29,559 bases of DNA from Nymphaea colorata (taxonomy: Eukaryota > Streptophyta > Magnoliopsida > Nymphaeales > Nymphaeaceae), in NCBI RefSeq assembly GCF_008831285.2, contig NW_022204708.1, positions 1-29,559 on the forward strand, in the 5' to 3' direction. The notes beneath the pieces were generated by a model, which worked only from the letters and a program-made list of their open reading frames with translations, was not told where the DNA came from and did no database searches. The position numbers were made by a program, and so were the translations under genes. Shown here in pieces: positions 22,175-29,559 of the stretch. Position 1 is the first letter of the stretch. Each line of letters starts with the position of its first letter.

Positions 22175-22937
22175 TCAACCAGATTTGGCGATCCTCTCCT
22201 CCACTATCTTCTTGATGTGCGGATAGTCCTTCACTCCCTTCTTGGCCTCGCAGTTGATCAAAACTCCCAACTTTTAGAAGATCTCCAAAAGAGGACGAGT
22301 CTTGGCATCGTATTCGGTCATACGGTCACGAATCACCTTCTCAGTATCGTCCTCGCGAATCACAAGGTCGTGGCCACAAGCGTCGCACTTGCCTGCAACC
22401 TTAGGAAGAAGGGGGTCCATTGAGTAACCGTCACTATATTAAAGAGAAAATACCGCTGGATGTCGCAGATGTTGAAGCCAGTACCGCAGTTGACGCAGGT
22501 TCTCCTGCCCATCAACTTTTCAAGAAGGATATCGTCCTTAAGGGTGATGTTCAGCACTCCGTGGATGGGGAATAGCTTCTGGTAGGCTTCCAGTTGGCCC
22601 TTGGTTCTGGGGAATCCATCGAGGATGACTCCCTTGGCGGACTCAGGCTCGTTTACCTTCTCCTTGATGATGCTGGCAACGATGTCGTCTCTGACCAGTC
22701 CTCCGGCCTTGACGATTCCTCGCACTTCCTCAATCAGGTCCTTATTGAAGGTGGGAGCCACGGTTCCCTTGAGGATCTTCCTGATCTCATCACCAGTGGA
22801 GATGTGGTTGAAATGGAGGTCCTTCCTGAGCAATTTGGCGTAGGTGCCCTTGCCGACTCCTGGGCGCCGAAGAGGAAGAAGAATTTTTGCTTGGAGGAGG
22901 AGAAGGGGTGGACGAGTTGGGTGGTCAGTCTCATCAT
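22175..22937 (-). CDS. Adenylate kinase (zinc-lid type)
   Basis: Converts ATP + AMP to 2 ADP. The P-loop reads FFFLFGA..GVGKGTYAKLL; one lost base in the G3 run at 22862-22864 breaks it between A and G, and one more C restores GAPGVGKGT. Then FNHISTGDEIR (AMP site), GGLVRDDIVASIIKE, GVILDGFPRTKGQLEAYQ (AMP-binding signature D-G-F-P-R). The LID holds four Cys, TCVNCG and CDACG, a zinc-binding lid as in many bacterial and some eukaryotic enzymes. A 20-base intron (22434-22453) interrupts the lid after CDIQ. It ends EERIAKSG-TGA. About 245 residues. The N-terminal RLTTQLVHPFSSSKQK precedes the core; it might be a weak targeting region. Confidence 0.95.
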
Positions 22938-22960
22938 CTTGATTTATATATCTTTATATA

Positions 22961-24355
22961 TCACCACAACACGGGTATCACATTTACCAGCGAAGTTACA
23001 TAACACCGCAGATAAACTTAAAAGATATCATTTGCAATATGTCTAAAGAAGGGATTTGACGGATTCGCAAGAGAATGCAGTTCTCGACTTTTGGAATCTT
23101 CAAGCAGCATCTATATTGTCTACTTGATGTTATAGCATTGCAGACATTGTCCTGCGAATTCACGATTATCTCCGATGTCTTTTAGGAGCAACTTTTGGCA
23201 GATCTTCAAGGCAGTACTGCAGTATGGAGCTGGCTTGTCTATCATCTCTTTTATCATCTGTTGAAAAACGCCCATTCTGTCCCAGACATCAACGATTGAT
23301 TCGATCTGAATAATGCCATAATTACTGGTCCATTGATGCAAAAATGCAGCAAAAACTCCAAAAACTGTTCATCTATTTCGTTCTGAAAGATCAAAAATTC
23401 GTACTAAAGGAGGAAAGTGTGGAGATTGACCTTGACATCTTCATCATCTACTTTGATCACTCCAAATGGCTCCATGTGTTATAAGTTTAGATTGTAATGC
23501 TTCATGATAGAGGTAAGCACTCCAATCGTTGATTCTTTCTCGACGTATATATTTGGCATTTTTCCTCTTCCTCTTAGGACGATCCTTATGGCCCTGATCA
23601 GGACATTGACTGATCGATTGTAGGGTCTAAATTTGAAGATATTTTCTGCCACATGGCAAATATTCACCATGCTTGTTGCATTATCAGTGGCCAAAAGTAG
23701 TCGAGATAGTCAAGCACGAACTCATTCGCAAAGTTGTATTTTTGGTCTGATAAAAAGATGAGACTTCTTATCGTGGAAACGATCAGGTTGTTTTGGTTGT
23801 GATCGGTTATATGTCTGTAGAAGAGTTATTGTATGATGGGAAATATGAGGCAATTTAGCACGCATCTACTTTTTTCTAGAGTATTTCCCGAATGCAACTA
23901 AGGTATATGTTTTGCTCATTGGTCCCAGTTGAAAGTCGCTTCAGTTGGCTAGTGATCAAACTGAATTTTCCGCTTTCGAGGATGAGGGCAACGGCTTAGG
24001 GGGAATGCCTGCATAGATTGAAGAGGGCGACTGCGCAATTAGGCATGTTCAATCTGTCAAAAATGCATTCGATGACTGCTTAGATGTTGGTTTGGATTGT
24101 CTCTCGAACCTATTAGCTGCCGTATATGATGGCGTCGCAAATCTACTCATAGTCTCTGCCCTCCAAGTAGCCCTATAGTTTCTCTTGGGAAAGTTAAAGC
24201 ACGGTGAATTCATCTCCTTTCTAGTTGAGCAGCGCCTGCACCTCTGTGATGAAACGCGCTGTGTTTTTAAATTGCTGTATTTAGTCTTCTCGTCTCTTCC
24301 TGCGAATGGCGATTGAATGGGAAACGAAATTTTGAGTTTCTTTGCCGCTTTTCAT
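22961..24355 (-). CDS. Importin-alpha-like armadillo protein
   Basis: The N-terminus MKSGKETQNFVSHSIAIRRK continues KRREDQIQQFKNTARF, a basic cluster like the importin-beta-binding segment of importin alpha. Helical repeats follow that resemble ARM units: RLNMPNCAVALFNLCRHSPQ, NLIVSTIRSLIFLSDQKYNF, ATDNATSMVNICHVAENIF, VDVWDRMGVFQQMIKEMI, ALKICQKLLLKDIGDN. Three one-base slips, near 23860, 23690 and 23330, split the frame. The tail after CLQCYNIKQTIQMLLED runs on to TGA 22961, only 23 bases before the adenylate kinase ATG; the true stop may be earlier if another slip exists. Nuclear-import role is inferred; ARM repeats are divergent and the cargo groove cannot be judged. Confidence 0.5.
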
Positions 24356-24682
24356 GTATACGCAATTAGTATTATAATCCCGCCATCGAAATGAGCAACC
24401 ATGATAATGTGGAACCGTGGAAAGACAAAAAATCGTATCAACCAAGCATGATGTAACCAAATATGCCTTTGATGTGAAAATAAAAATAATTGTGCTTGTC
24501 TTGCTGACAAGTAACAATAAAAATATTTATTTAATTCTCGTAATTGAATCATCAATCTCGAAACCCCCATCTCCATCATAATGTTTTTCTTGCCATTTTC
24601 CCCAATTTCACCGTTATGCCTATTTTTATAAACTCTTGCATATTACAGTTATCACTTCTATCGCAATCATTCAAATAATACA
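24356..24682. promoter_or_regulatory. Divergent intergenic region
   Basis: About 330 AT-rich bases between the start of the minus-strand importin-like gene and the plus-strand casein kinase 1 gene; promoters of both must lie here. Minus-strand frames here carry no recognisable domain. Confidence 0.5.
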
Positions 24683-25667
24683 ATGCCTCAAATGCTTTAA
24701 AAGGTAGGAAAGAACTTCAAGGTCATCCGCAAGATTGACGAGGGCGCCTTTGGCGAAATCTACCAAGCGATCAACACCAAGACCAACCTAGAAGTAGCGG
24801 TGAAGGTGGAGCCGGTCAGTACCGAACACCCCCAGCTCATCTACGAATGCAAATTGTACAACTATTTGCATAATGACTCTACCGTCATCGATAAGGGCAT
24901 CCCCAACGTCTACTATTGCTCCACTGAGGGTAACCCATAGCTTAATATAGGTGATTTCAACGTCTTGGTCATGGATCTCATGGGACCCTCTCTTGAATCT
25001 CTCTTCAATCAAACTCTTCGCAAGTTTTCACTCAAGACCGTACTCATGCTGATCGACCAGATGATCGGCCGCATCGAGTACATCCACAATCGTCATTTCA
25101 TCCACAGAGATATCAAACCCGATAATTTCTGCGTTGGTCTCAATAAGACCTCCCACAAGATCTTCATATTAGATTTCGGCCTTGCAAAAGATACATTCAA
25201 CGTGATGGCAAACACATCATCTACAAAGAGGGAAAAAACCTCACCGGAACTGCCAGGTATGCATCCATCAATACCCACTTGGGAATCGAACAGGCTTGCA
25301 GGGATGATATGGAGAGCATCGGCTATGTGGCGATGTACTTCCTAAGAGGAATGCTACCCTGGCAGGGTCTGAAGGCCAACAACAAACGCGACAAGTACGA
25401 GCGTATCAAGGAGAAAAAACTCACTACCTCCATTGAGGTCCTCTGCAAGGGTTATCCAGTCGAGTTCACCAAGTATCTGAGCCAATGCCGCAACCTCCGC
25501 TTCGACTAGCGTCCCCAATACCCGCCATGCGTGCCATGTTCAAGGACCTCTTCCAGCGAAACGGCTATAAAAACGATTACCAGTACGATTGGGTGATCCT
25601 GGCTGAGAAGAAGGAGAAAATGGAGAAGAAGGAGGAGAAGACTCGGGATGACCATAAGGAAGTTTGA
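24683..25667 (+). CDS. Casein kinase 1 family Ser/Thr protein kinase
   Basis: Short CK1 with the catalytic domain nearly filling the protein. Visible: [20 protein letters not shown] (Gly-rich loop), VAVKVEP (ATP-binding Lys), [24 protein letters not shown] (catalytic loop), LDFGLAKD, then [20 protein letters not shown] (CK1-specific activation segment replacing APE), [20 protein letters not shown] and [10 protein letters not shown], the family end motif. The tail is short and basic-acidic ([20 protein letters not shown]). One-base losses near 25212 and 25521 break the frame. A 21-base GT-AG stretch at 24930-24950 could be an intron or an in-frame seven-residue insert. CK1 members are constitutively active kinases; targets cannot be told. 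Confidence 0.95.
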
Positions 25668-25767
25668 TCTTTTCTTTCCCATATTCATAGTAAGGCTAAT
25701 ATATCAAACAAATATATGCTTAAAGTAAAAGACTCATAAATATGGAGATGATGAGATTTGGGGATAA

Positions 25768-26551
25768 TCACTTGGAATAGGCGAGAACTCTCGTTTGCTT
25801 ACTCTTGACCCAGCCTGGCAATTCGAAATTTTATCCTCTGCTGCAACCAGAATTAGCCTGGTTGGCGCAAGTCTTCAAGATAGGGCCAGTAGCGGTTACA
25901 TCAAAGCAAACCTTGATTTCTCTCACTGAAGAATCGGTTGCGCAGCTGATAGAGAATTGTTAGGGCTTAATTTTAAAAATTGTAGCCAGGTTTTCTTTGG
26001 TAAAATCCTTGGAGGGGTATTTCTGGGCGGGATAGCTCTTGTAGAAGTTGATGACATCGTGGAAGAAGGCAGATTGGAGAGCTCTGTTGAGTTTGTGTCC
26101 GGAAAGGCCTTTAAACCTGCTAGGCTGGACAAGGTAAATGAGTTCGGCGTAATCGTGCCCATGCTGGGACCATTAATGTTCCCAAAGGAAGGTTGGGTTG
26201 CCAGAGTTTCTGCTTTGGGGAGGCCAGTAGTTCTTCATATCGTCAAGGAGCTGTCTGTCAGAAGTGATGATGTCCTAATTGAAATCTCCATACTCTTTTT
26301 TAGCAGAATATGTGGGCCAAAGGCCGTGGATGGTGAAAGATTGACTAAATGATAAATTAGTTACTGGTCCCAGAGAGCTAAACGATTTTGACCACAACCA
26401 CCTTTGTCAGCGATGTTCATGCAATATCCTTCATACCAACTGAAAGCGAAGACTGCATCGTTAGCTAGATAAAATTCTATGTACACTGCGCGTGGGCTGC
26501 GATGGAAAGAAGTCCAACGAGGAAAGCCAATAGAACTTGAGTCCTATTCAT
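25768..26551 (-). CDS. Secreted RNase T2, copy 1 (altered second active site)
   Basis: Signal peptide MNRTQVLLAFLVGLLSIAAH, then FAFSWYEGYCMN, CAS I SFTIHGLWP with the first catalytic His, and CAS II LWEHQWSQHGHDY. The usual H-E-W-x-K-H-G is here H-Q-W-S-Q-H-G; the first Gln is encoded by TAA. The His pair is kept, but the Glu and Lys that assist catalysis are replaced. Cys residues near the end (ISCATD, VCFDVT, TCANQANSGC) suit the family's disulfides. Two 20-base introns: 26465-26484 after the signal peptide and 26345-26364 before CAS I. The frame is intact. About 245 residues. Acts in the secretory path, food vacuole or outside the cell on RNA; reduced activity is an inference. Confidence 0.92.
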
Positions 26552-26735
26552 TATTAATTATTCAAAGCAAACTGAAGTATCTTAGAACTAATCAAAGTTT
26601 TATTAAATTCAGATCAATCTCAATGACGGAATAATCACTACACGATTATTATTCACTTAACAATTATGCTAATTAGCTAAAAAGCCCTATTTCCAATTGT
26701 GATAAGCTATGCTTAATGATTTGACGATGGTATGA

Positions 26736-27558
26736 TCAGAGATCTTCTGGGGCAGCGTCTTCTGGGGCAGCATCTTCTGTGTCGGGGTTAGCAATAACTC
26801 TATCCTGGTTGCTGGGGGCCCAAGCTGGCAATTCGAAGTTGGTTCCCTTTTTGCATCCGGTATTGGCCTGGTTGGTGCAGGTCTTGGGTTTGTGGCCGGT
26901 GGGGGTGATGTCGAAGCAAACTTTCATTTCTCTCACCAGGAAACCTCTGGGGCAGCTCACAGTCACCTGATCAGCCTCAATGCCGAAAACTCTGGCGAAG
27001 CTTTCCTTGCTCAAATCCTTGGAAGGATATCTGACGGCGCCGGGGTAGTTCTTGTAGAAGGCAACGACGTCGTGGAAGAAGGCGGATTGGAGAGCTCTGT
27101 TGAGGTCGCTTCCGGAAAGGCCTTCGAATCTCTTTGGTTGGACACGGTAGATGAGCTCAGCGTAGTCGTGACCGTGGTTGGACCATTCGTGTTCCCAGAG
27201 GAAGGTTTCAGAGCCGGTGGACCTGCTTTGAGGAGGCCAGTAGTTGTTCATGTTGTCGAGGAGTTCGGGATCTTCCTGGATGATCGAGACGTCAAAGTCA
27301 CCGTAAGTGGTGGTAGCTTTTGTGCTGGGCCACAGGCCGTGGATGGTGAAGGATTGGCTGAATGATAAAATGAGTTACTGGTCCCAGAGGGCAAGCTTGT
27401 CGGGATCGCATCCGCCAGTGTTGGCGATATTCATGCAGTGACCTTCGTACCAACTGAAGGCAAGACTCCGTAGTTGGCTGGGTTAGAAATATGGTACACT
27501 GGGCGTGAGCTCCGATGAAGAGCAAGGCCAAGAGGGCAGCAAGTAGAACTTTAGTCAT
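26736..27558 (-). CDS. Secreted RNase T2, copy 2
   Basis: Signal peptide MTKVLLAALLALLFIGAHAQ, then FAFSWYEGHCMNIANTGGCD, CAS I FTIHGLWPST and CAS II LWEHEWSNHGHDY, which keeps both His and the Glu but has Asn for the usual Lys. The rest (YAELIYRVQPKRFEGLSGSD, VSCPRGF, KVCFDITPTG, NTGCKKGTNFELPAW) matches the neighbours. Introns at 27478-27497 (20 bases) and 27358-27378 (21 bases) are in the same places as in the other copies. The C-terminus carries a short acidic repeat (EDAAPEDAAPEDL) absent from them. One lost base near 27462 breaks the frame before FAFSW. The catalytic core is otherwise complete. Confidence 0.92.
26743..26778 (-). repeat. 15-base tandem repeat in the RNase T2 copy 2 tail
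   Basis: On the minus strand the unit encodes D-A-A-P-E and occurs about two and a half times, making the acidic tail EDAAPEDAAPEDL. It is in frame and close to the stop, consistent with replication slippage. Confidence 0.8.
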
Positions 27559-28211
27559 CTATGCTTCGATATTTAATTTGGATCTTAAACTGCGTATCTT
27601 AAACGAGTAATCGTTTAAGTACCGATATCTAAAATCCTATTTTTTATTCCTTACCATGATTAGGATGCAGATAGGTATTGGAATGACATCTGTCCTATCC
27701 CTTTTAATTTTTTGTTTCTATTTAAAAAAATTTAACCACTTAATCCTTCTCAACAATATGGCAAGGACTTTGGCTTTATTTCTTAATTCAAGATTAATCG
27801 TTAGTAATATTGGTTATTTCAACTTATTTGCTTCAGTTTTGGCTTTATTTAACTTTGAAACTTTACTTATTTTGTGAAAGCCATCATTTTAAAAGTTGTT
27901 AATTTTCTGGTACAAAGGCAAAAAGATTAGCTCTCATCCTCAATGCAAAATGCAAAGAATATCTGTCTAAGTTAGTTCAGACCAGAAAGAGAAGTTTTGT
28001 ACTTTAAATTGCGTCATATAGTCTTTGAAGTAAATAAGGCCATCCCAAAAATCAACCAAATGAATTAAATTACATATAATTTTGCCAATTTTTAGAAGTA
28101 TTAGAAAACCATCTAATCATCCAACAGAAAAGTGGCTTTATCTAGTAAGAGAAGTGGTTTAAATGATACTCTTAATTCTTAGAGGATTAAAGATTGATGA
28201 TGGATGATGAA
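27559..28211. other. AT-rich spacer, no gene seen
   Basis: About 650 bases between RNase T2 copies 2 and 3. It is strongly AT-rich. A plus-strand frame at 27656-27877 is hydrophobic and Leu/Phe/Asn-rich as expected from composition alone. No RNA gene seen. Confidence 0.55.
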
Positions 28212-28998
28212 TCAAAGCTCTGAAGACGATGGGGTAGCGAATACTGGAATTTGATGGCTTTATCTCCAGCCTGGGAGCTCAAAGTTAGTACCCTTCTTGC
28301 AGCCAGTATTTTCTTGTTTCGGGCATCTCTTCACTGTGAATCCAACTTTGTTCAGGTCGAAGCAAATCTTAACTTCTCTCACGGTGAAACCTCTCACACA
28401 GCTGAAGGTTACCTGGTCAGCTTGAATTCCAAAAAGATGGGCGAAACTGTCCTTGGTCAATTGAGAGCTGGGGTATCTGTAGGTAGCGCGGAAGCTCTTG
28501 TAGAAGGCTATGGTATCGCGGAAGAAGGCGAACTGAAGGGCTTTGTTCAGCTTATCTCCGGAAAGTCCCTTAAACTCATCTGGTCGGACACGAAGCAAAA
28601 GCTCAGCGTAATCACCTCCGTGCTTGCCCCATTCATGCGCCCACAGGTTTGTTGGTGTATGGTTTGGCAAGCTTTGAGGCGGCCAAAAGTTTTGCATGTC
28701 AGCATACAGAGTTTGATTAGCTTCGATGATGCTCAAGTCGAAGGCTCCGTATTTCTTAGTCGTCTTGACGGTGGGCCAAAGGCCATGGATCGTAAAGGAT
28801 TGGCTATTTAGATAAAACAGTACTGGTCCCAGAGGGCTAATTTCTCTGGAATGCATGGACCATCATTTTGGCAATGGCCTTCGAACCAGCTGAAAGCAAA
28901 GACAGCTTCTCTGTCGACTAAATAAAGAATAAATTACCTTGGGAATAAGCCCCGATGAAGAGGAGCGCCAAGAGGGCAACCAGAAGGGCCTTAGTCAT
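28212..28998 (-). CDS. Secreted RNase T2, copy 3 (canonical active site)
   Basis: Signal peptide MTKALLVALLALLFIGAYSQ, nearly the same as copy 2. FAFSWFEGHCQN, CAS I SFTIHGLWPT and CAS II LWAHEWGKHGGDY are all present, with His, Glu, Lys and His in place, so this copy looks fully active. The NIAN-type segment after the first Cys is shorter than in the others. Two 20-base introns, 28918-28937 and 28804-28823. The frame is unbroken; a TAA read as Gln after ELPGWR extends the tail (QSHQIPVFATPSSSEL) to TGA. About 248 residues. Likely secreted or lysosomal/food-vacuole enzyme cutting RNA at single-stranded sites via a 2',3'-cyclic intermediate, as known for the family. Confidence 0.94.
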
Positions 28999-29466
28999 TT
29001 GAATATGTATTGTTTTTTAATTAAAGATCCGTATCTATTTGTTATGGAAAAATAAGTACCGAACTCTTATCTGTGATCATTACAACGAAATCGATAAATA
29101 GTAAAGCTTAAGGATAATTCTTGAATATGATGGATTATTAGCTATTATTTTGACAAAACGGATAGTTTTTATAGGAATTTATTAGATCTTGTGCCATATT
29201 CTTAAAAAATTCCCACTAAAAAGTCTATTTAAATGAAGGCGTCATTAAGCTTCAAAGATTATGGCCATTTAGATATTTTTCGTTTATATTTTGTGCCAGA
29301 CATATAAGAGTAAAGTTGGAGAGAATAAAAATGATCAAATTAATCAATACTTATATTAGCATCTTTCTAATTGTAGCTTGATCAAATGGAGAATTTATCA
29401 CCCATATGGCCTTTTAAAATATTTGCTTTATTAATTCTGTTTAGATACTCATTTAAAGGATGAAAA
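28999..29466. other. Right subtelomeric spacer
   Basis: About 470 AT-rich bases between the last gene's start and the telomere. No coding frame of note, no repeat array. It holds the upstream region of RNase T2 copy 3. It contrasts with the left end, where only 59 bases separate telomere and gene. Confidence 0.6.
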
Positions 29467-29559
29467 GGGGTTGGGGTTGGGGTTGGGGTTGGGGTTGGGG
29501 TTGGGGTTGGGGTTGGGGTTGGGGTTGGGGTTGGGGTTGGGGTTGGGGTTGGGGTTGGG
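29467..29559. repeat. Right telomere, GGGGTT repeats
   Basis: About fifteen perfect GGGGTT units run to the end of the window, directly after GATGAAAA. This is the complement of the left array and faces outward, so both ends of the molecule are present. Confidence 0.97.

Noticed and set aside
22594-23046. 150-codon plus-strand frame
   Set aside because: Antisense of adenylate kinase; the minus strand has the full AMP-site and lid motifs.
26892-27365. 157-codon plus-strand frame opposite RNase T2 copy 2
   Set aside because: Antisense shadow of the RNase; the similar antisense frames in the sister copies follow from shared sense sequence.
27656-27877. 73-codon hydrophobic plus-strand frame
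   Set aside because: Sits in very AT-rich spacer; Leu/Phe/Asn/Ile richness is what composition predicts, and there is no motif.
28251-28811. 186-codon plus-strand frame opposite RNase T2 copy 3
   Set aside because: It is the antisense of a clear RNase T2 with signal peptide, introns and catalytic motifs; the plus-strand translation has no motif of its own.
125-29000. Bacterial or phage origin of the window (suggested by the YeeE gene and tandem genes)
   Set aside because: Telomeres, GT-AG introns, LSm3, CK1, RING-CH and TAA/TAG=Gln show a ciliate macronucleus; no ribosome-binding-site pattern is seen.

Overview
This window reads as one complete ciliate macronuclear minichromosome. It opens with about 65 bases of CCCCAA telomere and closes with about 93 bases of GGGGTT telomere, with nothing but genes and short AT-rich spacers between. 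In-frame TAA and TAG are read through as glutamine, even inside conserved motifs, and every supported gene ends at TGA. Introns are tiny: of about 26 that can be placed, nearly all are exactly 20 bases and the rest 19 or 21. CCCCAA telomeres plus TAA/TAG=Gln point to a ciliate with an oligohymenophorean-type code, but the moderate GC content is unlike AT-rich Tetrahymena. I do not name a species.

Left part, 125-7079: a YeeE/YedE sulfur transporter starts 59 bases from the telomere. Next come a minus-strand RING-CH (MARCH-like) E3 ligase and a minus-strand Rh/ammonium-transporter-like protein. Then a plus-strand run holds a C2H2 zinc-finger protein, a small unknown protein, HMG-CoA lyase and LSm3.

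Middle, 7178-18575: six head-to-tail minus-strand paralogues of an SLC22-like major facilitator transporter. They share intron positions, and the first two share their 3' flank. Next on the minus strand, 19007-24355: a GST-like protein, a degenerate caspase-like protein, a charged coiled-coil protein, an adenylate kinase and an importin-alpha-like protein.

Right part: casein kinase 1 (plus strand), then three minus-strand secreted RNase T2 paralogues with different catalytic-site variants, then a gene-free subtelomere. The content is two expanded families (transporters, secreted RNases) amid housekeeping genes; no single operon-like pathway is evident.

Most genes contain one or more apparent single-base losses that break the frame, mostly in short homopolymers and on both strands. 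I read these mainly as assembly or sequencing errors, so the genes are called as CDS spanning the breaks rather than as pseudogenes. Protein descriptions across breaks are inference.
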